Shown piece after piece: positions 1 through 7,939 of a stretch of 64,000 nucleotides of DNA (position 1 is the stretch's first letter; every line of letters starts with the position of its first letter). The stretch lies in NCBI RefSeq assembly GCF_000826685.1, contig NZ_JROO01000044.1:46399-110398 (forward strand), in the 5' to 3' direction. The position numbers were made by a program, and so were the translations under genes. The stretch comes from Streptomonospora alba (GTDB lineage: Bacteria; Actinomycetota; Actinomycetes; Streptosporangiales; Streptosporangiaceae). The notes beneath the pieces were generated by a model. It had not been told where the DNA came from, made no database searches, and saw only the letters and a list, made by a program, of their open reading frames with translations.

Positions 1-974
1 CCCTGGTGGTCCTGGAGTCGACCACCTACCCGGGGACCACCCAGGAGGTGCTGCGACCGCTGCTGGAGGAGTCCGGGCTGGTCGCCGGCTCCGACTTCCA
101 CCTGGCCTTCTCGCCCGAGCGCATCGACCCCGGCAACCCCACCTTCGGGGTGGCCAACACGCCGAAGGTGGTCGGGGGCATGACCGAGCAGTGCGGCGAG
201 ACCGCCGCCGCCTTCTACCGCCGCTTCATCGACACCGTCGTCCAGGCGCGCGGCACCCGCGAGGCCGAGATGGCCAAGCTGCTGGAGAACACCTACCGCC
301 ACGTCAACATCGCCCTGGTCAACGAGATGGCGATCTTCTGCCAGGAGCTGGGCGTGGACCTGTGGGACGCGATCTCCTGCGCCGCCACCAAGCCGTTCGG
401 CTTCCAGGCCTTCTACCCGGGCCCCGGCGTGGGCGGCCACTGCATCCCCATCGACCCGAACTACCTGTCGTACAAGGTCAAGACCCTGGGCTATCCGTTC
501 CGGTTCGTGGAGCTGGCCCAGGAGATCAACGCCCGCATGCCCAGCTACGTCCTGCAGCGCTCCTTGGAGCTGCTCAACGACGCCGGCCTGGCGCTTTCGC
601 GCTCGCGGGTCCTGCTGCTCGGGGTGACCTACAAGTCCGACATCGCCGACCAGCGCGAGTCGCCGGCCAGTCCCGTCGCCCGCAAGCTCGCCGAGAAGGG
701 CGCGACCCTGACCTACCACGACCCCCACGTCGAGGAGTGGCGCCTCAACGGCGAGCCGCTCCCGCGCGCGACCGACCTGGAGCAGGCGATGGCCGAGGCC
801 GATCTCACCATCCTGCTCACCGACCACAGCGTCTACACGCCCAAGCTGCTGACCGAGCACGCCCGCCTGCTGCTGGACACCCGGGGCGTACTGCGGCGCC
901 TGCCCGCGGGCGCGGTGCACGAGGACGGCCACACCACGGCTCCGATCGAACGCGAAGGGGCGGTGGTCCTTTGA
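1..974 (+). CDS. Nucleotide-sugar dehydrogenase, UDP-ManNAcA type (5' truncated by window edge)
   Basis: The reading frame is already open at base 3 and runs to TGA at 972-974, so the N-terminal Rossmann domain lies outside the window. The visible ~323 residues cover the central and C-terminal domains of the UDP-glucose/GDP-mannose dehydrogenase superfamily. The segment GVGGHCIPIDP carries the catalytic cysteine; the HCIP-D form is typical of WecC/UDP-N-acetylmannosamine dehydrogenases rather than UDP-glucose dehydrogenases (compare the GGGCLPKD form at 16.7 kb). The family makes a uronic acid by two-step NAD-dependent oxidation in the cytosol. Its place beside glycosyltransferases fits precursor supply for a surface polymer. 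The exact substrate is inference. Confidence in the superfamily is very high. Confidence 0.93.
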   Translation, partial: LVVLESTTYPGTTQEVLRPLLEESGLVAGSDFHLAFSPERIDPGNPTFGVANTPKVVGGMTEQCGETAAAFYRRFIDTVVQARGTREAEMAKLLENTYRHVNIALVNEMAIFCQELGVDLWDAISCAATKPFGFQAFYPGPGVGGHCIPIDPNYLSYKVKTLGYPFRFVELAQEINARMPSYVLQRSLELLNDAGLALSRSRVLLLGVTYKSDIADQRESPASPVARKLAEKGATLTYHDPHVEEWRLNGEPLPRATDLEQAMAEADLTILLTDHSVYTPKLLTEHARLLLDTRGVLRRLPAGAVHEDGHTTAPIEREGAVVL

Positions 975-1032
975 GGCAGCCGCGGAGCCCACGGGGCCTT
1001 CACCAGGTGAACCTCCCGGCGTAACCCCGGTT

Positions 1033-1063
1033 TTCACCTGCTGTTCCCCCGGCTCCCTAGCAT
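1033..1063 (+). promoter_or_regulatory. Candidate promoter for the GT4 gene
   Basis: TTCACC (1033-1038) and TAGCAT (1058-1063) are separated by 19 nt. The -10-like element overlaps the upstream ATG at 1062, which favours the downstream ATG at 1134 as the true start. The spacing is long and no experiment supports this, so it is only a suggestion. Confidence 0.3.
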
Positions 1064-1133
1064 GAGCGACAGAGCAGAACGGCTCCGACCGCAAAGCGCC
1101 GGGAATCGGCGTTCGGAAGTGGTGAACTCGCAC

Positions 1134-2348
1134 ATGCACGTTCTCGTGGCGACCGTGGTGCACCATCCCGAAGACGCGCGCATCCTGCACCGCCAGATCC
1201 GCGCGCTGCTCGACGCCGGCCACCGCGTCACCTACGTGGCGCCCTTCGCCGACTGCGGTGTCACACCGTGGCAGGAACTCGCCCCGGTGAACGTTCCGCG
1301 CGCGTCGGGCCGGCGCCGCACGGCCTCGCTTCGCGCGGCCCGCGCCGTCCTGGCGCGCCTGGCACCGCAGTCCGACGTCCTGCTCCTGCACGACCCCGAA
1401 CTCCTGCTCGCCCTACCGCGCACCCGCCCGGCCACAGTGTGGGACGTCCACGAGGACGCGGCGGCGGCGCTGCTGACCAAGCCGTGGCTGCCCCGGCCCT
1501 TGCGGCGCCCGCTGGGTCCTGTCGTGCGCGGCATGGAGCGGCGCGCCGAGCAGCGGATGCACCTGCTGCTGGCCGAGGAGGGTTACCGCGAGCGCTTCGC
1601 CCTGGACCACCCCGTCGTACCCAACACCACCTATGTGCCGGAGCGGCCCGAGCGCAGCCCGGGCACGGACCGGGTGGTCTACCTGGGCCACCTCTCGGCC
1701 GCGCGCGGCGCCGGCGAGCTGGTGGAGATGGGCCGGCTGCTGCGCCCGCACGGCGTTCGGGTCGAGATCATCGGCGCGGCCGACCCCGGCATCCGGCCGA
1801 TGCTGCGCGACGCCCACCGCGAGGAGGCCGTGGAGTGGTACGGCTTCGTGCCCAACGACCAGGCCCTGCGCATGATCTCCGGTGCGCTGGCGGGCGTCTG
1901 CCTCCTGCAGGACACCCCGAACTACCGCAGCTCGCTGCCGACCAAGGTGGTCGAGTACATGGCTCACGGCCTGCCCGTGGTCAGCACTCCCAATCCGGCG
2001 GCGGTCTCGCTGGTCAACGGTCGCCCCGAGGGCGACTGCGGCACCGTGGTGCCCTTCGGCGACGCATCGGCGGCCGCCGATGCGGTGCTGCAGCTGCGCT
2101 CGGACGCCATGCTGCGCGAGCGCTTCTCCGCCGCCGGGCACTCCATCGCCCGCTCCGCCTTCCATTGGCCGCTGCAGGCCGATCCGTTCGTGCGCCAACT
2201 GGAGGAGTGGGCCGGCGTCGAAAGGGGCCCCCGGCTGCCGCTGCAGTCCTCCACTCCGGTCGGCGACGCGCACGAGAGGGAGGTCGCGCCGGCGGCACTG
2301 CACAACCACGGCGCCGGCGCCGAGCCCGCCAGGCGGATGCCGCTGTGA
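1134..2348 (+). CDS. Glycosyltransferase family 4/1 (GT-B fold)
   Basis: This encodes about 404 residues. ATG at 1134 was chosen because the product then begins MHVLVATVVHHPEDARIL, the first beta strand expected of a GT-B enzyme, and GGAAG lies a few bases upstream; an ATG at 1062 would add 24 unconserved residues. The C-terminal half shows a sugar-nucleotide domain: VVYLGHLSAARGAGELVE, WYGFVPNDQAL, and RSSLPTKVVEYMAHGLPVVSTPN, where the acidic residue contacts the donor ribose in this family. It probably adds one sugar to a lipid- or polyol-linked acceptor on the cytosolic face of the membrane. Neighbouring sugar dehydrogenase and GT2 genes support a role in polymer assembly. Donor and acceptor are unknown. 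Confidence 0.85.
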   Translation: MHVLVATVVHHPEDARILHRQIRALLDAGHRVTYVAPFADCGVTPWQELAPVNVPRASGRRRTASLRAARAVLARLAPQSDVLLLHDPELLLALPRTRPATVWDVHEDAAAALLTKPWLPRPLRRPLGPVVRGMERRAEQRMHLLLAEEGYRERFALDHPVVPNTTYVPERPERSPGTDRVVYLGHLSAARGAGELVEMGRLLRPHGVRVEIIGAADPGIRPMLRDAHREEAVEWYGFVPNDQALRMISGALAGVCLLQDTPNYRSSLPTKVVEYMAHGLPVVSTPNPAAVSLVNGRPEGDCGTVVPFGDASAAADAVLQLRSDAMLRERFSAAGHSIARSAFHWPLQADPFVRQLEEWAGVERGPRLPLQSSTPVGDAHEREVAPAALHNHGAGAEPARRMPL

Positions 2349-2375
2349 GTCGCGGGCACGGCCCAGACCGCGGAG

Positions 2376-3233
2376 TCAGACCACGGGCGGGCGCCCGTCC
2401 ACGGTCATGCGCCAGACCGTGGACCAGCGCATGGGCCTGCGCGGGCCGCAGTCGCTGCGCCAGCCCTCGCGGAACCCGCGGAACCACGCCCGCAGCTCGG
2501 GCAGCGAGCGCTCCCGCAGCACGGTGATGCCGACCCATACGGCCAGGTGGGCCAGTGCCAGCGTCCAGGGAAGGTTCCGCCGCGCCAGCCACACCCGGTT
2601 GCGCGCGTTGAGCCGGTAGAAGTCCTCGTGCCGGCTGGGGTGGGTCGAGGGGTGGTACATCACCGCCTCGGCGTCGTACTCGATGTGATAGCCGACGTCC
2701 AGCACGCGCCAGGCCAGGTCGCTTTCCTCGTGAGCGTAGAAGAACCCGCCCGGCAGCCCGCCGGCCGTGTCGAAGGCGGCGCGGCGCACCGCGGCGGCAC
2801 CGCCCAGGAACGTGGTGACACGACTGGAGCGCAGCGGGTCCCCCACGCGCAGGCGCGGGACGTAGCGGCGCAGGTCGGGGCCGCCGTCGGGGTCGACGAT
2901 GCGGAAGGTGAGGATGCCCAGTCGCGGGTCGGCGGCGAAGCGGCGGCTGACGTGGTGGACGAGGTCGCGCGAGCGGTACCAGCCGTCGTCGTCGAGGAAC
3001 AGGATGATGTCGCCGCTGGCCGCTTTGACGCCCTCGTTGCGCCCCTCGGGGATACCGATGTTCTCGGGCAGGCGGACCGTGATGACGCCGTCGGGCAGCT
3101 CGGGCAGCTCGGCGCCGTTGCTGACCACGATCAGCTCCAGGTCCGCGCCCTCCTGCTCCAGAACGCTGGTGACCGCACGGCGCAGCTCGGCCGGCCGAGT
3201 CCCCATCGTCAGGATGACGCAGGAGGTCTTCAA
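2376..3233 (-). CDS. Glycosyltransferase family 2 (TTG start)
   Basis: A GT-A inverting glycosyltransferase of about 285 residues. It opens with TSCVILTMGTRPAELRRAV, has ENIGIPEGRNEGVKAASGD and the metal-binding FLDDDG, and ends with a region containing GGFFYAHEESDLAWRV (acceptor/base motif ED-like) and a hydrophobic helix. The frame is open up to 3434, but the extra 67 residues are Pro/Ala/Ser-rich and unlike a GT2. GGAGGTGA sits at 3248-3241, seven nt before TTG at 3233-3231, so I place the start there. It lies downstream of, and on the same strand as, the phosphopolyol operon. It likely transfers a rhamnose- or hexose-type sugar to the growing envelope glycan; the donor is not readable. 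Confidence 0.82.
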   Translation of the reverse strand: MKTSCVILTMGTRPAELRRAVTSVLEQEGADLELIVVSNGAELPELPDGVITVRLPENIGIPEGRNEGVKAASGDIILFLDDDGWYRSRDLVHHVSRRFAADPRLGILTFRIVDPDGGPDLRRYVPRLRVGDPLRSSRVTTFLGGAAAVRRAAFDTAGGLPGGFFYAHEESDLAWRVLDVGYHIEYDAEAVMYHPSTHPSRHEDFYRLNARNRVWLARRNLPWTLALAHLAVWVGITVLRERSLPELRAWFRGFREGWRSDCGPRRPMRWSTVWRMTVDGRPPVV

Positions 3234-3538
3234 GGCCAGCTCACCTCCGCACCCGACCGCTTTCCCGTCGTCAACCGTACGCGACGACGAGGCTCCACGG
3301 TCCGCGCTGCGCTGCGGTGCTGCGGCGGGCGGGTCGGACGCTGCAGGGTCGGTTTCGCTCGGCAGGCCTGGACTGGTCATGGGTACCGTTCGTAAACGTG
3401 GACGCATGGTGGACGGATGATGAGCGTTGCACATCAGGTATAACGGAATGATAAATCACTACGGTCGCCGACCTGCTCACCAGCAGGGCCGCCGGGTGCC
3501 CGGCGGTGCGGCACCGGGCACCCCCGCTCGCGGTCGGT
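3234..3538. other. Intergenic gap, AT-rich in its middle
   Basis: No credible gene. Around 3420-3465 the DNA is distinctly AT-rich for this genome (ATGATAAATCAC and nearby), as expected of a promoter for the minus-strand GT2 gene, but no clean -35/-10 pair could be fixed. The segment next to the GT2 start carries its GGAGGTGA ribosome-binding site. Confidence 0.5.
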
Positions 3539-4309
3539 CTACTCCAACCGCCGCGATGCCAGCACGCTGACCATGTGCAGGATCGTCTGCACCGCGGCGA
3601 CCGCGACGCACACCACCACCAGCACCCGGGTCGCCATCAGGTCGCCGCGCGCCAGGTCGATCACCGCGGTACCCAGCGCCAGCAGCGAAAGCTCGACGGC
3701 CTGGATGATGCGGTGGAACCGCAGCGCCGAGGCGGCCTTGCGGGCCAGACCCAGCCGCGGCGAGCGGGGCTGGAGCTGGTCGTCGGCGATCTTCTCCGAG
3801 AGCCCGGCCTTGGCGCGGGCCACGACCACGTTGTCGGTCTCGGCCTTGATCAGGGCGGCGCCGAGCGCGGCGGCCATGCCGGCGATCACCCACCCGCCGG
3901 CGTCGAGCCCGCCCTGGGCTCGCACGCCGAGCCCGATGAGCAGGGCGACCTCGGCGAGGTAGTGGCCGATCCGGTCCAGGAAGATCCCGGCGACGCTGGT
4001 GCGCCCGGTGAAGCGGGCGACCTCGCCGTCGGAGCAGTCCAGCAGCAGGTAGAGCTGCACCAGGACGACCGCCGCCGCGGCCGACCAGAATCCTCCCAGC
4101 GCCAGGACGCCGCCGGCCAGCACTCCCGATCCCATCATCAGGTAGGTGATGGGGTTGGGCGGCACGCCCAACCGCACGAAGACCGTGCTGAGATAGGGCG
4201 ACAGGTCGCGCATGTAGAGCCGACCCGCCCAGTGCTCCTCGTTCAGCCGCTGCTTGATGCCCTCGGGCTGACCGCCCGAGCGGATCTCAGCGATCGATGG
4301 CTTGGACAT
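3539..4309 (-). CDS. CDP-alcohol phosphotransferase family membrane protein
   Basis: A 256-residue integral membrane enzyme. The signature D91-x2-D94-G95-x2-A98-R99-x8-G108-x3-D112 of CDP-alcohol phosphatidyltransferases is intact, but the fourth acidic position (residue 116) is His, in DRIGH. In the family the four Asp bind two metals and the fourth is the proposed base. Several hydrophobic helices follow. The family moves a phosphoalcohol from a CDP-alcohol to a hydroxyl acceptor at the membrane. The ATG overlaps the end of the upstream dehydrogenase gene by 23 nt, implying translational coupling. With the LicC-like and G1P-dehydrogenase-like genes it makes a self-consistent CDP-polyol pathway. 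Whether the product is a lipid or a polymer phosphodiester is inference. Confidence 0.88.
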   Translation of the reverse strand: MSKPSIAEIRSGGQPEGIKQRLNEEHWAGRLYMRDLSPYLSTVFVRLGVPPNPITYLMMGSGVLAGGVLALGGFWSAAAAVVLVQLYLLLDCSDGEVARFTGRTSVAGIFLDRIGHYLAEVALLIGLGVRAQGGLDAGGWVIAGMAAALGAALIKAETDNVVVARAKAGLSEKIADDQLQPRSPRLGLARKAASALRFHRIIQAVELSLLALGTAVIDLARGDLMATRVLVVVCVAVAAVQTILHMVSVLASRRLE

Positions 4310-5354
4310 ATTCCGCCACGCTCCGCCTGATGTCGTCGTCCGAAAGGGCCAGGTGCTCCAGCACGGTGTAGCGTCCCGGCCGGGTGGCGGGGGCGTGGGC
4401 CACCGCTCGCGCGAACTGCTCCTCGTCCAGGCCGACGTCGCCGGGCAGGGTGGGAAGGCCGTGGCGAAGGAGGCAGGCGCGGATCTCGTTCATGCGCGCC
4501 TCGCCGAACCCCTGGTACCGGCTCCGCAGGAAGTAGGCGTAGAGGGCGCCGATTCCGGCCAGCTCTCCGTGGTTGCTGGTGCCCGGGTAGAGCTGGTCGA
4601 CGGCGTGCAGTACCTCGTGGCACGCGCCGCTGGCAGGGCGGCTGGAGCCTGCCACCGACATCGCCATGCCGGAGAGCACGAGCGCCTCGGCCAGCGCGGT
4701 CAGGAAGTCCTGGGAGTCGACGGTGTCGCCCCGGTTGACGATCGCCTCGGCCGCGGTGCGGGCGAAGGTGACCGCCATGCCGTCGACGGGCTCGCCCTGC
4801 TCGCGGCCGGCCAGTTCCCAGTCGGCGATGGCCGACAGGTTGCTGACCACGTCGCCCACACCCGAGCGCACCAGGCGCGGCGGGGCGGCGCGCACGTAGT
4901 CGACGTCGACCACGACCGCGACCGGCATGGTGACGCCGTAGGAGCCCTTGCCGCTCTCGTGCTCCAGGGAGCTGACCGGCGAGGCGATGCCGTCGTGGGA
5001 GAGGTTGGTGGCCACGGCGACCATGGGGATTCCGGCCATGGAGGCGGCGAACTTGGTGACGTCGATGGTCTTGCCGCCGCCGATTCCGGCAACGGCCTCG
5101 TAGGCGCCCGAGCGCAGCTTCTTGCCCAGCTCGGTGCCCACGTCGACGCTGCCGCCCTCGACCTTGAAGACCTCGCAGTGCGGCAGGTCGAGCTCGGCGG
5201 CGATCTGGGAACCCTGTCCGGGGCCGACGGCCACGGCGATGCGGCCCTCGTTGGCGATGCGGCGGTCGGCCAGCACGGATCCCAGCGAGGCGATGGCGCC
5301 CTGGCGGACGTCGATCGCCAGCGGCGCATTGATCATGCGGGCTAGTAGTGGCAT
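4287..5354 (-). CDS. Glycerol-1-phosphate-dehydrogenase-like polyol-phosphate dehydrogenase (iron/zinc alcohol dehydrogenase family)
   Basis: About 355 residues, similar to archaeal G1P dehydrogenase and bacterial AraM. GIGGGKTIDV (residues 90-99) is the dinucleotide-binding glycine stretch. NLSHDGIASP, GVGDVVSN (D168), GACHEVLH (H246/H250) and SNHGELAG (H262) supply the expected metal ligands. The family reduces dihydroxyacetone phosphate or a related ketose phosphate to a polyol 1-phosphate. ATG at 5354 was chosen because AGGGAG lies just upstream and the product starts at the conserved region; the frame stays open far upstream but only through the neighbouring gene. It overlaps the cytidylyltransferase gene by 13 nt. 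True substrate is not known; sn-glycerol-1-phosphate formation in a bacterium would be notable. Confidence 0.87.
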   Translation of the reverse strand: MPLLARMINAPLAIDVRQGAIASLGSVLADRRIANEGRIAVAVGPGQGSQIAAELDLPHCEVFKVEGGSVDVGTELGKKLRSGAYEAVAGIGGGKTIDVTKFAASMAGIPMVAVATNLSHDGIASPVSSLEHESGKGSYGVTMPVAVVVDVDYVRAAPPRLVRSGVGDVVSNLSAIADWELAGREQGEPVDGMAVTFARTAAEAIVNRGDTVDSQDFLTALAEALVLSGMAMSVAGSSRPASGACHEVLHAVDQLYPGTSNHGELAGIGALYAYFLRSRYQGFGEARMNEIRACLLRHGLPTLPGDVGLDEEQFARAVAHAPATRPGRYTVLEHLALSDDDIRRSVAEYVQAIDR

Positions 5355-6073
5355 GCGATCTCCCTGGCGCGGTTCAGATCGTCGTGGTCGTCGACCTCGA
5401 CCCAGTCGACCTCGCCGATCGGCGCGACGGCGACCTTGCCTCCGCGGTCGACCAGCTCCTGGAAACCGTCCTCGTAGTAGAGCTGGGGGTCGCGCTCCCA
5501 CGTGGCCCTGAGCGCGTCGGCGATCCGGTCCGACAGCGAGCCCTCGATGAGGGTGGCGCCGATGTACTCGCCGGCGGCCTCGGCGGGGTCTATGAGCTTG
5601 GTGATGCGGCTGAGGTGACCGGAGCCGTCCAGGGTCACCTTCATCTCCTCGTCGGCCAGAGTTTTGGCGCTGTCCACCGCCAGGAGCAGTTCCGGTCCTC
5701 GCGCGGCGAGTAGCGTCTCTTCCACGCTGACCGGATGGACGGTGTCGCCGTTGACGAGGAGGACGCCTTCGGAGAAGTACTCGCGCGCGGTCCACAAGGA
5801 GTAGGCGTTGTTCCACTCCTCGGCCTTGTCGTTGTAGGCGAGGGTGAGTGAGACGCCGTGGCGGCGCTCCATCTCCTGCTTTCGCTGCTCGACGGCCTCA
5901 GCGCGGTAGCCGACGACCACGACCACGTCGGTCAGGCCCGCGGCGGCGAGGTTGCGCAGCGAGATGTCCATGATGGTGGTCTCACCATCGACCGGCACCA
6001 GTGCCTTGGGCAGGGTGTCGGTGTAGGGGCGCAGTCGGCGGCCCGCTCCTGCGGCAAGAACCATACCGAGCAT
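5342..6073 (-). CDS. LicC-like (phosphocholine cytidylyltransferase family) nucleotidyltransferase
   Basis: A 243-residue sugar-nucleotidyltransferase fold. The N terminus [20 protein letters not shown] holds the NTP-binding glycine/arginine motif, followed by LPKALVPV. WNNAYSLWTA and VNGDTVHP match the LicC/phosphocholine cytidylyltransferase group, as does the acidic DEEMKV stretch. It should activate a small phosphoalcohol with CTP, releasing diphosphate. ATG 6073 is preceded by AAGGAGG, which overlaps the stop of the upstream gene; ATG 6064 is a possible alternative. The gene sits between a polyol-phosphate dehydrogenase and a CDP-alcohol transferase, so its substrate is probably a polyol phosphate rather than phosphocholine. 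That last step is inference. Confidence 0.88.
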   Translation of the reverse strand: MLGMVLAAGAGRRLRPYTDTLPKALVPVDGETTIMDISLRNLAAAGLTDVVVVVGYRAEAVEQRKQEMERRHGVSLTLAYNDKAEEWNNAYSLWTAREYFSEGVLLVNGDTVHPVSVEETLLAARGPELLLAVDSAKTLADEEMKVTLDGSGHLSRITKLIDPAEAAGEYIGATLIEGSLSDRIADALRATWERDPQLYYEDGFQELVDRGGKVAVAPIGEVDWVEVDDHDDLNRAREIACHY

Positions 6074-6089
6074 GTAGGCGTGTTCCTCC

Positions 6090-6728
6090 TTACATCGTGG
6101 AGGCGTCCACGCCTCCCGACTCGTTGCGCGGAGCCCGTGCTTCCGCGATCGGGGCAGCGAGCCAGCTCGTCGTGGCCTCCCAGACGAGCAGCACCGCAAG
6201 GTAACCCGTCAGTACACCGTAGGTGAACGGCAGCCAGCCCAGTGCCCCGCCGGCGGCCAGGACCAGCATCCGCCCGTCCCATCCGAGCATCGCCCGCATG
6301 ACCCAGGCGGGCGGGCGCAGACCGGTGCGGGTGCGGTGCACCGCGTCGGCGTGGTGCAGCGCGACCGCAGCCAAGAGTACGAAGACCAGCGGGCCGCCGA
6401 CGCCGGACCCGTAGCCGAGCGCCAGGACATAAAGGTACTCCGTCACGCGCAGGAGGGGCGGGACCAGCCGGTCGAACCGTCCGCTGTGAGGGTGCCCCGA
6501 GGCGACTCCGGAGAGCAGTAGCGCGGCCACCGGTGCGAACAGGGTAATGCCTGCGAGATGGTTGAGGCCCGTCGCCATCAGTGCTCCGGCCACCAGGGCC
6601 CCGGCCAGGGTGGGCAGCAGCGGCGGGAGCCCGCCGGCGGCGAGCCGGCCCATGGCCGTGCTCAGATGCCCGTCGTCACGGAGATAGCGCAGGTCCACGC
6701 CGACATCGGGCGGTGGGGAAGCGCCCAT
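6090..6728 (-). CDS. DUF5941-like integral membrane protein
   Basis: A 212-residue protein with about five hydrophobic helices, among them LLPTLAGALVAGALMATGL, ITLFAPVAALLLSGVAS, YVLALGYGSGVGG and GWLPFTYGVLTGYLAVLLV. Between them lie short conserved-looking loops with HHADAVHRTRTG and GWDGRMLV. This resembles the actinobacterial DUF5941 family, which I recall next to CDP-alcohol transferases and cytidylyltransferases. No catalytic motif is evident. It starts four nt after the stop of the upstream membrane-protein gene and its stop overlaps the AAGGAGG of the next gene, so it belongs to one polycistronic message. It may scaffold the phosphopolyol transferase or handle the lipid acceptor; that is a guess from context. 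Confidence 0.7.
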   Translation of the reverse strand: MGASPPPDVGVDLRYLRDDGHLSTAMGRLAAGGLPPLLPTLAGALVAGALMATGLNHLAGITLFAPVAALLLSGVASGHPHSGRFDRLVPPLLRVTEYLYVLALGYGSGVGGPLVFVLLAAVALHHADAVHRTRTGLRPPAWVMRAMLGWDGRMLVLAAGGALGWLPFTYGVLTGYLAVLLVWEATTSWLAAPIAEARAPRNESGGVDASTM

Positions 6729-6731
6729 GGC

Positions 6732-7739
6732 TCACCTCGTGGTGTCGTCGGGGCGGCCGGTGAGTTCGGCGGTGACAGCGAGGACGCACCCCACGATCAG
6801 TGCGACGAACGTCACTCGGGCGTCCCAAATCGTTATCGTCAGGGCCACTACGCCGAAGCGCGCGGCTTGGGGGAAGGCGGCGAGCCACGTGCGGAAGCTC
6901 GGCCGCGGCCCGGGCACGGGAGGTCCCGTGCCGGTGTCGGCGGTGTCGGACGGGAGCGCGGGGCCGCCCGGGGTTTCGCGGTCGTCGGCGGAGGACGCCG
7001 CACCCAGAGCGTCGGCGCGGCCCTCGGACCAGCCCGGCCAAGGTGCGCCCTTGGGAACCGTGCGGATCCCGAAGAGCAGGCCGTCGCCGGGAGCGGCGGA
7101 TGCGGCGCCGCCGGAGGCGTCCCCGTCGGAGGCGTCGCCGTCGCCGTCGCCGTCCGCGACGGTGTCGGCAGTGGCGTCCGCGGACTGTTCCGGGGCCCCG
7201 AGGAGCTCGGCCGTCAGCGACGCGTCCCCGGGAGCGCTGTCGTCCGGGCGCCGACTGGGGTCGACCGCCTCGATGGGCCGGGGCAGCCCGGACTCGGGTG
7301 TCCACTCGGGCCGGCCGACGTCGGCCCTACGCGCGGCCGCCACGGAGTCCCGCAGCGCGAGGGCGATGAGCGCGCCCGCCGCCCAGGCCCACGCGTCGGG
7401 CACGCCGGCGGCCGTGCCCCCGACCGCGAGCCCGACGTAGACGACGTACTCGCGCAGGCGCCCCAGCACCAGCGCCAGCCACACGTCCAGGCGGTCCCGG
7501 CGCCCGCCGCGCAGCCGGTCGGCCACCGGATCGGTGACGAGGACGGCTCCGAGCAGGAGCGAGCCGACGACGGCGCCGCGAAGTCCGCCCTCGGTGAACC
7601 ACACGGCCGCCGCGACGGCCAGTACGAGCCCGATCCGCGACATGGCCGACGGGCTGACCCGTCCCCGGCGCGACCGACCGCCGAGGGGTCCGGTGCGCCT
7701 GCTGCCTCCGCGGCCGGAGTGAGCGTCGACGTCTGACAC
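6732..7739 (-). CDS. Putative membrane protein with acidic linker, first gene of the phosphopolyol operon
   Basis: About 335 residues from GTG 7739, which follows GGGAGGGG with good spacing; the frame is open to 7841 but the added residues lack support. The N-terminal third has hydrophobic helices (SRIGLVLAVAAAVWFTEGG, AVVGSLLLGAVLVTDPVAD, AWAWAAGALIALALRDSV). A long Asp/Gly/Ala/Ser-rich linker (DGDGDGDASDGDAS) follows, then a C-terminal hydrophobic pair (FGVVALTITIWDARVTFVAL, IVGCVLAVTAEL). The C-terminal part looks like part of the DUF5941-type membrane family, so this gene and the next may be halves of what is one protein elsewhere. No enzymatic motif is visible. Function unknown. Confidence 0.72.
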   Translation of the reverse strand: MSDVDAHSGRGGSRRTGPLGGRSRRGRVSPSAMSRIGLVLAVAAAVWFTEGGLRGAVVGSLLLGAVLVTDPVADRLRGGRRDRLDVWLALVLGRLREYVVYVGLAVGGTAAGVPDAWAWAAGALIALALRDSVAAARRADVGRPEWTPESGLPRPIEAVDPSRRPDDSAPGDASLTAELLGAPEQSADATADTVADGDGDGDASDGDASGGAASAAPGDGLLFGIRTVPKGAPWPGWSEGRADALGAASSADDRETPGGPALPSDTADTGTGPPVPGPRPSFRTWLAAFPQAARFGVVALTITIWDARVTFVALIVGCVLAVTAELTGRPDDTTR

Positions 7740-7939
7740 GGCAGTGCCCCTCCCACGCGGCCTCGAACTCACCGTGTACCCGCGGGGGTACGCATGGCAA
7801 CCACCGGCACACCGGACGCGCGGTAAGAGCGGAAAGTCCAAAAAGCCGGGGAGGACGGGAAATCCGGGGAGCCGGCGAACCGCGTGATACGGGTCGCCGC
7901 GGACGACGGGGCCCTGGCGGCCCTCTCGCCGGGGCGCGC

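Noticed and set aside
1062..1133. ATG 1062 as GT4 start
   Set aside because: It overlaps a -10-like TAGCAT and adds 24 residues unlike the family; ATG 1134 has a better ribosome site and fold start.
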